64,000 nucleotides of DNA from Mugil cephalus (GCF_022458985.1 NC_061773.1:19750001-19814000), one strand, 5' to 3'. Counted from the first letter of the stretch, positions 19,601 to 33,365 are shown. Notes: generated from the sequence alone by a model not told the origin. Program-made: numbers and translations.

Positions 19601-22600
19601 AGCTGTGCCAGGTGCCTGGCTTTTTCCTGGCGGAGCAGGGAATTCTGGGATTCCAGAGAAGCCAGCTGAGATCTGATGGACAAGAGTTCTTCCGTTGCTG
19701 ATCGTTCTTTCTCTACGGCAACAGCCAGCTGTGCCTGGGCATCCGCTGTTAAAGCATAGATGGAAAAAAAAAGAAAAGAAAAAAAGACGTCAACTCTTTA
19801 TTTTCGAGGACAGATTTACTCATACACAGTATACACATTTAAACACCTGCAACTCACCTAGCCTGTCAGATATGCTCTTCTCCAGTTTTTCCCAGGATGC
19901 TGTCTGTCCACCCAACGAGGCCTGTAAGTTCTCAATTTGTCGCAGTAATGGCCGCGTGGCTGAAGTGACGCTTTGGCTGAGCTCCTGGTTTCTTGTCTCT
20001 GCCTCTTGTAGTCTCTGGAAGACAAAAAAAAAAAAAAAAAAAAAACAAGATGTAGTGACTTCTTTACATGTAGTAAAGTAAGTAACGTCTTTAACAAATC
20101 CAACTGTTGCCAGAATTAATATTTTTGCCTCGTTTGTTTGACACATTAAATCTATTAAGATACCTGTTGAAGCTCACTGATCTCCTCCCTCAAATAGTCT
20201 TCTTTCCTTGCCTGCTGTTGCTCTGCCCTCTGCAGGGCCAGTCTGAGGTCAGCCACCTGTACACAAATCCCACGTCCAGTTACACTCGTAGGTGATTAAA
20301 CATTCATGTAAAAAAATAAAATAAAATAACAAACTGAGCTGAGTTCAGAGCGGGAAGCTGTGTTACCTGGTTGGCCAGTGCTTCCTGTTGGATCCTGGCC
20401 TCCTCCTGGGCCTTCTCAAGAGCTAGACTCAGCTGTTCTTTGGCCTGCGTTTCCCTGCTCAGAGCTACCTCTTCAGCCTCACTGGCTTTGCTGGCATTCG
20501 CTTTATGAAGTTCTGCCAGCTCCCTGAAAACACAAGTGGAGAAGACCATAATCATATGTGACCCTATACTCTAGATTAATGTGATCCTGATGTATCTATA
20601 TTTTTAAAAAAAGAGCAAAACATTTGTTGTTTTCTTTAGGTTTTTGGATCTGCACACTGACTTTGAAATAAAACAATATCTATATCACATTGGGACTGAA
20701 AATGTTAGTTCCACTAACAAAAAAAAGCTAATTCTGTTTACTTAGAAGAGAAAATATGATGACAAGACTGTACAAAATGGAAAAGAACGAGCCAGCCAGG
20801 AGTCGAACCTAGAATCTTCTGATCCGTAGTCAGACGCGTTGTCCATTGCGCCACTGGCCCATGATGTACATGAGGCCATTCCAACAAAACAACAATGAGC
20901 ACAAAACCTGCACTTATGCATGAGTGGAGGGGTATAATGGGCTCTTCGATCTCACACTGAAACAGCTTAGTGCCAAGCAGAAAGCAACACAAGAGGAGCT
21001 GTAATATAAAATGATCTCTGAGGACAAATTTTGAGTTGAAGTCGCTCTGTGGTAAACTCTACACTTGTGGAGAATATTTTATTGTGATGGATCCAGTTGT
21101 CTCTGGTTGGTTTTCTGTTTTTACCAACGTTATATCTTTTTCTACCCTAGGTTATAAAGATGGTGGCATATTGAATACATAAAAATTCCAGCAATGTCTG
21201 TTTTACACACTTTTCTTATTTTTTCTCTGTATTAAACACATGTTTTTAAGTGAGTCTTGTTAAGTAATAATTCAGTTAAGCTTTTCATGCAATGTGGACC
21301 ACACCTTCAAAGTCACCACATTACCAGCAGTTTAACACCTGTGCAGTTTAATAAAATATATTTTTACACCCTAGTTTGTCCAGTGTCAACAGCGTGCCAA
21401 TGTTTACTTGTAAGAGTTGTCCAGAGCGGCCTGAAGGCTCCTGTTTTTCTCCTGCAGCTCCTCACAGTCTGACTGCAGCCTGCTCAGCTCCTTCTCCTGC
21501 CGGTCCACCACACCATTCAGCTTCTTGATGTTCTCCCTGTGCTGTTTCTCCACCTCCTCCTTCCCGTCTAGGACCTAAACGAGTAAAAGTGGCACCATGA
21601 CTCATTTAACCATCAAACAATAAATGATCAACGATAAATTCTCAGATACACAACAAAAATGCAGTCCTGTGAAGAGACTCAGAATTTTCAGGATGATAAA
21701 TCCTGACCTGCTGCAGGTGCCTGAGCTCTTCCTCGTGCTCCGTGATTTTCTTCTGCTGCTTGGAGATCCTCGCATCGCTCTCCTTCTCCTTAACACGGAG
21801 CTTCTTGATGATGTTGCTATGCTGCAGCTGCTGCTTGGACAACTTTTCACCTAAAAGGGAGCGATATAAACACATACTCAGCAATTTAACACTGGAAAAT
21901 ATAGGCCATTCACATTGCAGTCCCAGTTTGAGGTGTGAGAAATTATTTTTTCTGTCCATTAGCCATCATATGCAGTATACTGTACGTGATAACAGATGTT
22001 CAAATGCGAGTTAACGTAGCCCAAAAACATTTTATATTTTTTGAGCTAGTGGTCCTTCATTAAATGCTGACTGAATTTGGTGAAATTGAATAAAATAATG
22101 AAAGCAGCTGAAGTGGTAAGCAAAATCTCTGCAAGAACTTGCATCTGGACTGCCGCCTGCTTAGGGGGCTGGGGTGTTATTGGTGGAGGTGGAGAAGAGT
22201 GTGATGAGCCTTACCCTCTTCCAGCAGACCTCTTATCTGCTCCTCCTTTTCTCTGATGACTTCCATTGTATCACTAGAGTTTAGTCTCGTAGAAAGTTCC
22301 TCTCGCAAACCCTTTATCTCCTGCAGTACAGAAAAAATACCATTTCAGACACATAGACTTTGGATATTTTAAATCTCTGCGGAAAAATTATGGTTAGATG
22401 TGGATGAAGCTTTAAATGCCTGTTATTGGAGAATGTTTTTATTTGTATCAGATGGAAGACAAAGAAATTACAGAGTGAGATGTTTATTTTCTGAGTTACC
22501 TTTTTGGCTATGTCTCTCTCTTTACAGGCCAGCTGAGCTTTCCTTTCTGCATCTGCGATGCGCTGGGTGAACTCATCCTTCAGGGACTGAACAGTGGAGC

Positions 22601-25402
22601 TCTCCTCCTTCAAGCTTATCACTTCACTAGAGGATAAACAGACTCATTAGGGTTTGGGCTCATTATGAAATTCTGCACAGGCTCTGGGCCAATATCCAGT
22701 TAAAATCTGCACAAGTGGATTATTTAAAGCATTTAACTGTGAAACAGACTTAATAAAAAAAAAAAAAAACTTTCTTTGGGACTTCTCAGTGGATTACTGC
22801 AGTGCGCTGCTGTGACAGTTTGTGATGCGTTGCTGATGTCTTGAACTGAATGTGAGCAAGAGCAGCTGTCAAGATTATTTAAGTGCTTTTGTGAATCAAC
22901 TGAGTGCGTCTCGTACTCACTCTTTCAGGTTGTCACACTCCTCCTCCAGTTTGGCCTTGTCTTTGCTCACTGCCAGCAGCTGAGACTCTCTCTTCTCGAG
23001 GCGGCCTGACAGCTCATCAATAACCTGCAACATTTCCACAATATTCCTGTCCTTACATCTGACAATACCTTCCAAAGGAGACTGTGCTAGTAAGAGTACA
23101 AAATACACTGAGATTTTTACAACGGAAGTGTTCATGTACGACAAGAGATGCAGTGACTTGTGGGGTAAATAGTTATCAGACTGAGGAGCAGCCCTTAGCC
23201 TGTCAGCTGATAAAAAAATCAAACACTCCTGCTTGTGACGGCCCTCCCCCCTCTCACCTGATACCGCTCTGGCCTTTATGTAGTCTATATAGGCCGTCTG
23301 TTTTCTTTGGTTCTATTTCCTGACACCCGCCTTTCATAGACTTACTGGTTCTGATGTTATCATTCACTTGCTCTATTAATGTCATTCACACTTTAGCCAT
23401 ATTCATCTTGGAAGCTATTAGAGAGAGAAAACCTCAAGTATCAAAGGGCACATCAGTGCTCTGGACAACAAGTCTGCAAGATAACTCGAGTTGATAATGG
23501 CATGACAGTGTAGCAAGATCTTTACTTTTTCAGAAAAGTTAAAGTTTGTTAAGTGTTTACTACAAATTTATATTTTATTTTTTAAATTGGTTTCTGGTAG
23601 TCAGAGTTTAACTGCTAAAAGCTAACACATTTGCATGCTACTGTGTGCACATACAATGATATCTCTTACATTTGTTTGCTGAAGGGAGCAACGCTATGTA
23701 CTGGATGTGTGGTGTTTTTACTTTTAATGGATGAGTTTAATGTATTTAACAGGATCCATGAAGCTATACGGACTATATGAACCCATGTTACCTTTTGAAG
23801 CTCCAAAATCTGAACAGTTGAGACACTTTTCATCTCTTCTGTGATCGGTGGAGTGATTGTGATCTGATCTTCAGCTTTCAAGGTGGAATCCGACAGCGAG
23901 GCGTTGGCCTCCGTTTCCTGCTCCATCAATTCTTCCGGCTGCTCGCTATTCACAGGCGTTGCACTCCGTCCACTCTCCTCCATCTCATCCAACGACTGCT
24001 TCCTCATTGTTTCGGTTAATCCCTCTTCCTCATCCTCATCCTCTTCCACTTTGCCCGCCTTTTCCTCAACTCCATCTTCCTGCTTCTGACATGATACCGT
24101 CAACGAAGTAGGTCCTGCAGTGACAGACGCCAGAGTCCGACTGCCAGGGATCTCATCGTCTGAGTTCACCTCGCTGACGCTTCGGCTATCCAGTGACTGA
24201 ACACTAAATGAATCGATGCGCTCAAACGCATCCGAGGAGGAGCCGCAGCTCTCTGTGAGTTTGGGGTAGTCCTCCAGTCGGGGGAAATCTCCACAGGTGG
24301 AGGCAGTGAGAAGCTGGAAGGAGCCCTGCATTAAGTGAAGACCAGCTTTGCTCTCGCCGGTTTCTTGTCTGGAGCTGGCAGAGCTCTCGCTCAACACACT
24401 CTCATGGTCGAGCACCTCAATGTCACTGGTGGTAGAGGTTCCTGAGGAAAAGGCGCTGACTGGAGGGGAGGGTGTATCGTTTTGACGATCCTCCACCTTT
24501 ATGTCTTTCTGCTCTTGGAGAGCTTCCTTAGATGATGTGGAAGGTGATGGACCAGAAGAGGTTGGTTTCTTAGGTTCAGAAGTAGAAGGCTCGGGGGAAT
24601 CTGTGGTATCCTGGTCGACCTGTTGCTCAGACGGAGCCTGTGACGGCTCTATTTTTGAGTCTACAGAATCTGCTGAGCCACCATCTGTTTTTACGCTGCA
24701 TGTTTTACTGTCAGTGTTACATGGAAGATCAGTGGAAGATGAAACGGGAGAAACTGGCTGCAGAAGGATGGTGTCTGCATAAGGTGCTGTTTGTGAAGAC
24801 TCTGGCTCCTCCGTCTGGCTCTCAGAAATCTGACTTTCGTGAACCTTCTCATCGGGTCCAGAATTTGGAGTCTCCTCATCCTGTTGGACTACGTCCTCGT
24901 TGATTTTCTTCTCCTCCTCCTCTTGAGGTGGCCTTTGGGATTTAGTGGGCGGTACAGACACTACCTGGGTTTTGGTGACAGCTTGCACATCTCCGGATGA
25001 CAGAAAGGCACTGAAAAAGTTTTCGGATTCATCCACAACAGTACGAGTGACAGGGGTAGTAATGGCCTCTGAGGAAGGAGGGGGAGTGGTGGTCTTTTCT
25101 TCAGGGGGCGCTTCCCACTGCGTCATCCCCCATCCTCCACTCAGTGAAAGCTTCCCAGGTAAAGTAACATCTGACAAAAAACAAAGGATCAGTTTTAATA
25201 GTTTACCTGACTGCAGACTTGCAACTGGCGATATCAGTTGTTACATCTCTATGTGACGTCACTTACCGTCGTAGGGCATTACAACAGTGTCACCCCATTG
25301 GTCCTCTTCTTTGATGTCCAATACACGATCAATGGACTTCTGAGCTGTTGTTAAAGCTTGCTTAGCAAAGGTGGATAGGTGGGATGCGTTAAACCAACTC
25401 AT
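16319..25402 (-). CDS. tmf1: TATA element modulatory factor 1 / Golgi coiled-coil protein TMF (complete, 17 exons)
   Basis: TMF (ARA160) is a Golgi golgin that binds Rab6 and acts in retrograde traffic; transcription-cofactor roles are also reported. Coding exons on the - strand are 25267-25402, 23792-25170, 22921-23024, 22500-22626, 22215-22320, 21708-21850, 21408-21574, 20367-20523, 20164-20256, 19858-20014, 19553-19745, 18151-18220, 17970-18062, 17748-17873, 17471-17629, 17252-17377 and 16319-16459. All phases join, giving 1,158 residues (human about 1,093). The N-terminus starts MSWFNASHLSTFAKQAL. Residues 46-505 are acidic and Ser-rich, with the conserved TSDIEVLDHES and RIDSFSVQSLDSRSVSE blocks. 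Coiled coil covers about 506-975, a SRSSSISG linker about 976-1035, and the C-terminal Rab6-binding coiled coil runs to the end (MYGEKAEEAEELRLDLEDVK). Two tRNA-Arg genes lie in introns 7 and 11. Confidence 0.96.
16635..16686. repeat. (AAT)n microsatellite
   Basis: About 50 bp of ATA/AAT repeats with one interruption, within the last tmf1 intron. Confidence 0.95.
18481..18553 (-). tRNA. tRNA-Arg(ACG), in tmf1 intron 11
   Basis: Intact 73-nt cloverleaf matching array copy A. It lies between tmf1 exons 11 and 12 in the same orientation as tmf1. A T4 terminator (AAAA at 18,472-18,475) lies just past the 3' end. Its trailer, to about 18,418 or slightly lower, resembles that of copy A; the other flank is unrelated and diverges right at the mature 5' end. 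Confidence 0.95.
20788..20860 (-). tRNA. tRNA-Arg(ACG), in tmf1 intron 7
   Basis: Intact 73-nt gene with anticodon ACG and one D-loop change. It lies between tmf1 exons 7 and 8, sense to tmf1. Two T4 runs follow closely (AAAA at 20,781-20,784 and at about 20,773). Neither flank obviously matches the array. Confidence 0.95.
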
Positions 25403-26140
25403 TTTGGCGATAAGGTTGGCTAACTAGCGAGCAAAACGTGTAACTCGTTTTTTCTTAAGTGAATTCGCCACACCGTGACGCCGTCACTTTATCCGCATGT
25501 TTCGTTCATGAACACTAACTCGGTGCGAGTATTCCACAAAGGCCGAAACTTGTCCAGGGAAGCTTTGTTGACAGCTGGTCACCGCGTAGCTAGTTAGCAA
25601 AAGCTATACATTTGCTATATATGGACAGCACCGATGCCAGGTACTTCCAGCTCCGAAACTGGCAAGCTGGCACTCAAGACCGCTCGCTGTGTCGTTCTGC
25701 ATCCAAAACTCTACCGCTAGCGTCAAATCAAATGCTGTGCCATGATCAATCCGAGGTATTATTTCGGCTCCTCTACTCCGTCACCATCGTTTGTTTTGGT
25801 CGCCCCCAACTTGTAGCACAGCTACCGTTAGCCTCCTAGCTACTTCCTGGCCACGTAGCCCGATGACGTCACTGGGCCGTATGGTCCGCCCTTTCTGAAA
25901 CGCACGAGGAGGAGAAAACAGAAAACAACAGAATCATTTACACATTTATTTGACTACTGTATATATTAAGTTTGGTTTTGGACTCGACTGGAAGAACATA
26001 TATTGTGCAAAGTGTGATGTAATATAATGTAAAATTAGAATGTAAAAATATTGCATACACAAAATTCATATAATTTATAATTATATGAAAATTCATATAA
26101 TTTATAATTATATGAATTATATGAATTCACCTGAATTCAG
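25403..26140. promoter_or_regulatory. tmf1: tmf1 5' flank and promoter region
   Basis: This stretch is upstream of the tmf1 ATG on the - strand. It holds CpG-containing sequence, a CCACGTAGCCCGATGACGTCA segment with a CRE-like TGACGTCA near 25,864, and AT-rich sequence with inverted AATTATATGAAT motifs near 26,070-26,130. A second TGACGTCA lies at 25,254, just inside intron 1. The transcription start is not determined, and no other gene is seen. Confidence 0.4.
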
Positions 26141-26149
26141 GTGTTCCAA

Positions 26150-26790
26150 TCACTTCCACCTCTCTGTCTTTAAAATGACAAAGCAGGGTCAGTGGAGGAT
26201 GAGACACATAGCCCACAGAAGTTGTCGACTTTCTGCAGAGTCAGTCACCACAGACCTCCAAACTTCACGTAGCTTTCAGATTAGCTCAGAAACAATGCGT
26301 AGATAGCTTCATGGAATAGGTTTCCATGGCCGAGCAGCTGCATCCAAGCCACATATCACAAAGGGCAATGCAAAGGGTCGGACGCAGTAGTGTGAAGCAC
26401 AACACCACTGGATTATAGAGCAGTGGAGATGTTCTCTGAGACAGTTCTCCATCTGGTATCTCCATTTTATAAACCAATCTGGGTTTGGCGGTTGCCAGGA
26501 GAACAGTACTTGTCTGACTGGATTATTCCAATTACGAAGCTTGGTGAAGGGGGTATTATGGTGTGGGGTTGTTTTCCAGGAGCTGGACTTGGCCCCTTAG
26601 TTCCAGTGAAAGGAACTCTGAAAGCTTCAGCATAGAGATTTTGGACAATTTCATGGTCCCAACTTTGTGGGAACAGTTTGGGGATGAACCCCTTCCTTTT
26701 AAAACATGACTGTGCAGCAGCGCACAAAGCAAGCTCCGTAAAGGCACGGATGAACGATGAATGATCAGTGGTTGAGCGTGTCTTTCCAGT
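26150..26790 (+). pseudogene. Tc1-like transposase relic
   Basis: The + strand contains a broken DDE transposase of the fish Tc1-like type. The clearest block reads [20 protein letters not shown] at about 26,550-26,610. It is preceded by an [10 protein letters not shown] block and followed by phases interrupted by stops. No terminal repeats were identified. It sits between the tmf1 promoter and the uba3 3' end and is not a host gene. Confidence 0.75.
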
Positions 26791-26985
26791 ATTTCTTCAC
26801 TGTCACTGCTTAATATGACTGAAAAGTTATGAAGAGGAAATCTAATCAGTATAGTTCCTTATATCAAACTATGTTTTCCACACTCATAAACACAAGTGAA
26901 GCACATTTTATACAATTCTCTTTAACTTAAATTGTGTCACCACAACAAACACTTAAACCAAACACAAACTTTGTAAGAAAATTTT

Positions 26986-26991
26986 TTTATT
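26986..26991 (-). terminator. uba3: Candidate uba3 poly(A) signal
   Basis: AATAAA on the - strand about 370 bases past the uba3 stop codon. The sequence between shows no other feature and would be the 3' UTR. Confidence 0.5.
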
Positions 26992-27356
26992 CCAGTTCAT
27001 ACATCATCATCAGTGTCAGTTGACTACCACTTATGTGGCTAGAACATCTTAAAATCTATGTTGAAATAAATAAATATTCAAACCCTCAAAGAGTACAGGA
27101 TCATCTCGCTTGTCTGTGTCAACAGAACACACTTAATGAAAGTAACGCATTGATGCAGAAATCCTTAACATTTGCAAATGACGTATTACCAAAGCATGAC
27201 AAGGTGTGCACTATGATTTGGCATTTCAGTGCAAAACATCCACTTCATTCAATGAGTACATTAACCAGTAATATTAGTTTTCTAACCATTGACATGGTGA
27301 CTGAATACACTGTAAACATTTCTAGTTTTTTGGATGGGAGTGCTTCGGAGTTTCTC

Positions 27357-30300
27357 TTATGAGGTAAAGCAGAGCCTGAACAGCATGGTTTGGGGTGTGG
27401 TGACATCAGCTACAGCCAGCTCTTGTCCATCAGTCAGCCCCAGCTCTGGAAAAAAACACACATAAATGAGTAAGCGTATTACCAGTCTGACCCATGGTAA
27501 ATGCTGTGCCATCTGCAGAAAAACAGTCAGTAAATGAAGAACCTCACCCGTCAGGGATTTGGATAGATTTGCCCGTGTCCTCTGTTCAATTGAAGCCACT
27601 GACTGTAAAACAAAATACTTAAGCTCAAGCCCAAATGTGCCCAATTTCATCAAGACATACGTCACATTACCATGAGATTGAACTTAAAATCATACTAATT
27701 ACCTGTAAATATAAAGTTTTGTTCTTTCCCTCCACCGTCGCTGTTAGAGCAGGTGATTTCATTTGTCTGAAAGTTTGAAGTTTAAAGTTAATGGCTCATG
27801 TCAAACAAAAAATAAATCAAGTATGATTCAAAACCAAACTTAAGTGGCAGTTACAAACATTTCAGATCCAGGAGTTACAGGTTTAACAACAATTCATAGG
27901 GGAGCAAACTTATTGTAATGTTATTATAAAGTTGTCCTCATTCTGTGATGGATCCCAATCTGATTTTATGCTGTCTGCCGTCTGTCTGCACCGGGAACAG
28001 TGTTGGTAATCATTACCACTCTAAGAAATGACAAAAAGGCTGCAGCTCTCATAGAGCAACAGCAGCATGTGCTAAGCTTCATGAAAAACACATTGCATAT
28101 CCTGTGACAACTTAACAATAATCACACCAAAACTAGACACAGAAGCCGTTTGTTCTTTCTCATCACTCTGATACATAACAGTTGGTTAAATTCCTTACAT
28201 GTGTGTGCATACGTGGTCAAATACAGCTGATTCTGATAAAACTCGGCTTGTTTGTTGCCAGTTTTGAAGCTGCAGCAGTGGGGCCTGCAGTCTGAACTCA
28301 TCCCTATCATCTGACGATTCAGCAATCACATTCACATATCTATGTATAGAGATTACATTAGCAGTAACTTCATACATTTTCCCAGGAATGTCTCCCAAAA
28401 AAAATGAAAATATATTTAAGTGCTGTAGTAACGTCAGTAGGACATAAGCTCACTCATAATAGTGTCACCTCATTCCATTCAGAATCATTTATTTATAGAA
28501 ACTAAAATCTTCCAAGGCTGCCACTTTTAAGTAGGACGGCCATTAATAAAACACAATAAGTCAGCCCAACTTACAGAGAGGCACTCTCAGTTAAGTAGTT
28601 CAACACTTCCTGGAGTTTGGATGATGGAGAAAACTGCAAGTCCAGAGGTACTTGGCTGCAGGCTGAACAGTTTTCCTGAAACAAGCAAAGCAACAAGCAA
28701 ACCTCATCCATCCGTGCACCTCAATCACTGCAGCGAACATCAACTTGCAGGAGAAAATTCGGGTACAAACCTTCCGCTCTGCTTCAAAGGTGTAGGTGTA
28801 CAGGCCGTCGACGTCATTGAACACCATGTAGTTATTGAGAGGTATGTAGGCACTGCACGTAAAACAGGTCATGTTAACGATACATTTTAGTGTCTCTTAG
28901 TGGATATGACTTTAACAAAGCACTAACTTACCTTGATGCTATTTTGAAAACCTCTGTTGCACAAGCAGCTAGATCCAAAGAAGCAGAGGAAAAAAAAAAA
29001 ACAACAACACACATTTCTGTTTAAGCATGTCTATTTTAAAAATGATTAACTTTTACAATGGTTTATAAAGACATCCGGTCCATAGTTCTCTACTGAAAGC
29101 ACCCAGACATTTATCTCACATTCATTTAGTCTTTGCTCCTTACCTGCAATGACGGCATTTGTAGACGCTACAGCTGGGATTATCCTCTTAACAACACCTG
29201 TGACATTTAGAGGGGATACAGAAAATGTGTTTTTGTATTATTTCTAATTAACAAATCAATAGTAAAAATGGAGGCTGTCCGGGAAAAAGACAACTACTCA
29301 ATGTCTGCAGATGGACATCAACCAAACATTTGCTGCATTGTTCTGTCTTTGTTGTCTGCCAAGCTATCGACACCCTCTTAGATGAGGGGTTCCAAAATAA
29401 CTGCCTTGGCTTATCTCCCAGATGAGCTCCAATAATGAAAGTCACAACGTCCTAGTGGCAACAGATACTCTTTGTGCGCTTACCTTGTGTTAGTCTATAC
29501 GTGACTCCTGTTATGCTAAACTCTGCTGCCCTCTCCAGAGATCTCTGGTACACCCACTGAATGTGCTCTGGGTCGTCTCCATCCAGGGCAACGCCATCTA
29601 TACACATTCAAACACCCACATATAAAAACAATAATAATAAATAAATAAAACTAAAATGCATTTTTTTAACTGTAAGACAACTGAACAAAGACAACATGGC
29701 ACACAGTAAATGTGATTTTCATTTACCTCCAAACGGTTTCTCTTTGGGCCACTGCAGCATTCGTGCGTATTCAATGCAATGTTCTGGCAATCGAGGCATT
29801 GAGGCAATTGTACACATGGGGAAGTTGATCTACAAAGACAGGTGGATTATCGCAAATGACCAGGATCTGCCTTTGTAAGGTAACGGTAAGAGGTTTTAGC
29901 TGCAAACATAAAAAATATGCAACCTTACCTGGGGAGGATACAGCTCAAGGGTGCAGTCAATGCAGGCTGTCATGCCGGGAAGAATGACTCTAGCATTGCC
30001 TTTGAAGCCTTCAGTCCCTCCATCAATTAGAGGAATAATAGACCCCGGGTCCAAGACGCCATCTTCATACACCAGCAATGATAGCTGCACATAGAGACAG
30101 AAGGGTTCCATTTAAGACACGTCTCTTAGCGACTATCGTTCCGCTTTATTGTTATAACTGAATGAATTAGACAAAAAAATAGCTAAAGAAATGTGGGTAC
30201 ACGGCTGAGAACATGTTAAAAGATTTCAACGAGGAGAGTAACTTACCAGCATACCATTCATCCACCTCCTGGCAATTACAGAGTCAAGCCCACAGACTAT

Positions 30301-32629
30301 TATATGGAATTCTAGACAGAGACAGAATTAAAATTGAAAATGTGATTTGAATATCTTCATCTTCATGAAGATAAAATGATGTACCAGCTACAGCAAACAG
30401 CAGAGCCGTTGCTGTGGCTTTTTAATTTGACTTCGACTGGTTGAAAGCAGCAGAAATGATTGTGAAGCCATATAGTTATTGTCAGACTACAGTCCCCCCC
30501 CTCTGTCTCTGGTTTCACCTGACGCACACAAGCAGTCAGAGAAAACAAGTTTAACTCCACTAACACGTATGACTCTTACTCTTCTGTTCATCACTGCATG
30601 AAGCCCAACTAAACGATTTAAATTTGATAACCAGTTCCCAATGGAGATCAACTTTCCAGCACAAATATTTTGTAGGCAGGGGAAGTCAGGCTGGCTTCTG
30701 GGCTACATGAACTAAGCATCGTGCATCAAACCAAACTGTTAAGTGACCGAATCCTACCAGGCATGAGGAGGGCTGAGTCCTAAAGATACTTACGTCTGTA
30801 GAATGTTTCATCCAAGTCTTGAATTTTCTTAAAATGTCTGCACAAAACATTTAGGAAAAATCTTGACTGGATGTGTGCTGGCTTTTTCAGCCACAGGATT
30901 TAAGTATGGTGTTCAGGGCTTGTTCACGCTTCCCATCCAATCATAAGTGGACAGATATATGCATGTATAAGCATAACAATATCCTAAAATGAAAAACAGC
31001 TGTGATGAAGAAAATAAGCACACAATACCACACCTGCATCAGATTACCCAAGACACACATCAATCTGAGGTGTGAATAGACGTGTACGCTTTTAAAGTGG
31101 GTTTTCTGTATCTTTTATCCTTTTTTCCAGTTTTGGTTAAATCCAAAGGATACGGGACTACACAGCATCCAGGTATACGGCTGTTGATAAAATCAGCTGC
31201 AACATTCGCCTTGGGCCGACCTACATCTTTTGGCCTGTTGAAAATGACACACACATGGGAAGAACCGGTTGGCTTATTACATAATAATAACACTAATACA
31301 GGTCAAACATTTACATAAGAATTTTATTACATGCTTCTACTGACCTGAAGAGGAACTGCCGATTCAGGTTAGATACATCAATGGTGTCCATGTCAACAAC
31401 ATGAATGTGGCGAAAGCCGGATAATGCCTGAGGTACAAAAAAAGAGCAAACGTTGAACACGAATAAATATTCAAACAATTCCATCAAATTAATCATAATA
31501 ACAGCGATTATACCAAGTCTTTCAGCAGCTCACATCCCAGACCACCAGCACCAATGACCAGGATTTTGCAGGTTTCCAACATGAAGTGCAAGGACTGTGT
31601 TGAGAGACGATAAAGATCTTATGAGTACGGAGGAATGAGAAAGACGACACGTTACACCTCTCGCTGACGCCGTTACCTCTGTGCTGGGTTCAAAGTCAGG
31701 ATGTGTGAATGGACCCGACCTTTCCAGAAACTTTTTGATGTGGTTCCACCGGCCCTCCCACTCACAGGAGCCTCCATCCACCACCATCCTGCAGAAAATA
31801 CACGTAGGTTAAGGATGTATCATCCACAGCGTGTATTAAATGGTAGGTTGCATGCATAACAGTGGCATGGTTTGATGGTGCACAATCATCTCTTGTCAGA
31901 TGAGATCATGCAAAAAGAAAAAGGAAAAAAAGAAATCCAAGAAAGCCTGAACGCAATGAAGTGATTATCTTTTACAAAGGTAAACTACTGTTTAAGGTTC
32001 ACAGCAGAACATGCAGCAACTTTCGAGGAACTTTAAGGAAACTACACAGGCGGTGTATAATGCATGCTGTATGCCAGCTCTAATGAGTACGTGACGTGAT
32101 CTCTAAGTCTTTTTCATCAGCTTTATTTAAATTTAGTAAACTTTCTGAGCCCCTAAATCCTCCTCTCCTGCCTGCACAGCTCCGAGCAACAATGCTAAGC
32201 GAGCAGCTAACATGTCAACAGTGACAGGAAACAGCAGACCTCTGACTCAGCACAGAGATAATTAATACCACGAAATATTCACTGTGAAGACGTTTTTAGC
32301 TACTCGTGCTCAGCTACCCTAAGACGTTATTCCGTAAATTAGCAACTCATGTGCTTTGTTTACAACTAGCACTGGGCTAGCTTTCTTCTCTAGCTCACGT
32401 AGCCCTTCCTCCTGTCAAGTAACCTCAAACCTTCCGCCAGTTCTACCAATTCATCACTAACTTCTCAGTCAGCTCCACTACTCTGCTTCTTTTCTTCTCC
32501 CTAAAAAGAGAGAATAAAAGAAGGTTGGTTCATGCTGTGCTTTCGTAGGTTAATGAGATTTGAAAGCATCTTTCGGGGTTTCTTGCTTGTTTCTTCGGCT
32601 GCTACTTACGGCTCGTCCGTCTCCGCCAT
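27357..32629 (-). CDS. uba3: NEDD8-activating enzyme E1 catalytic subunit UBA3 (complete, 18 coding exons)
   Basis: UBA3 pairs with NAE1 to adenylate NEDD8 and pass it as a thioester to UBE2M/UBE2F, driving cullin neddylation. Coding exons on the - strand are 32610-32629, 32462-32500, 31677-31788, 31514-31594, 31345-31427, 31154-31234, 30794-30837, 30247-30311, 29929-30084, 29727-29829, 29484-29597, 29144-29197, 28932-28968, 28771-28852, 28575-28675, 27703-27766, 27548-27602 and 27357-27445. All phases join, giving 459 residues (human about 463). Visible elements are the ATP-binding GAGGLG (about 72-77), [17 protein letters not shown], zinc cysteines (CIDC at 216-219, CSAC at 360-363), the catalytic Cys in [11 protein letters not shown] (about 233), and a C-terminal ubiquitin-like fold ending [16 protein letters not shown]. 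Exon 2 uses a less usual GTTAGT donor, but frame and homology support it. Confidence 0.97.
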
Positions 32630-33365
32630 GTTTGGGTTACTTCAAATGTCCATGTTCCCAGTAGTAAATGCAACTTCTCTCAGATGTTAGTATCAATAGT
32701 GTATTGCCAAGATCTACTTTAAATGATTTTTTAACATTAGAAAAACAATAAAAATAGAAAAACTATTGTGTTGTGCAATGGAGGTTGTAGAGGATGGAAG
32801 ATGCATTTGGCAGTGACTCTGTTGTTTAAGATGAATATTCATATTCCCACAGCCATGAATGTATCATTGTAAACCTTTCATCGCAAAGTTACAATTACAC
32901 CAAAGATCCGACAGATGGTGGTGTTTATTTACCGCCGTAAAGCTGCTGAGCGCAAACACTAGCCCAACCCATTGGTACCCTTTCACCTCATAAAACCATG
33001 AGGTTTCTGCATTTTTTTCCTGAAAGTGTATACAGTGTATGTATATGTAAGGTTGCAAATTAAAAGTTCCCTCCTGCACGGCTTTGGTCTGCCATGTAAT
33101 GAAACAATGAGTACTCTCTGTTAATCGTTGTTTGTCATTGGTATTAGTATGTTCACCACACTGAATATGGACCAAAAGATCAGGAAAATAAAATGCAGCA
33201 GGACAAATTGCCAAGCATAGTCGAGAAAATAAGTATCTGCTAATTCTGTCACAAGGGCGTTTAAATCTATGAGGCCATAGACAAAATCTCAGTATGTGAA
33301 ACAGAGAAAATAAATTTAATTGGGGTTTTCTAAAATGCATGTTGAGAAGTCACAATGATTCTTAT
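32630..33365. other. uba3 5' flank
   Basis: This is upstream of the uba3 ATG (- strand). It presumably contains the promoter, but no TATA box or clear CpG cluster stands out. A 158-codon open frame at 32,864-33,340 (-) resembles no protein I know and has no supporting features, so I do not call it a gene. Confidence 0.4.

Noticed and set aside
24501..24903. + strand frames opposite tmf1 exon 2
   Set aside because: They are antisense shadows of the acidic, Ser-rich tmf1 exon on the other strand.
32864..33340. 158-codon - strand open frame upstream of uba3
   Set aside because: There is no recognisable domain, no splice context and no similarity; AT-rich DNA gives such frames by chance.
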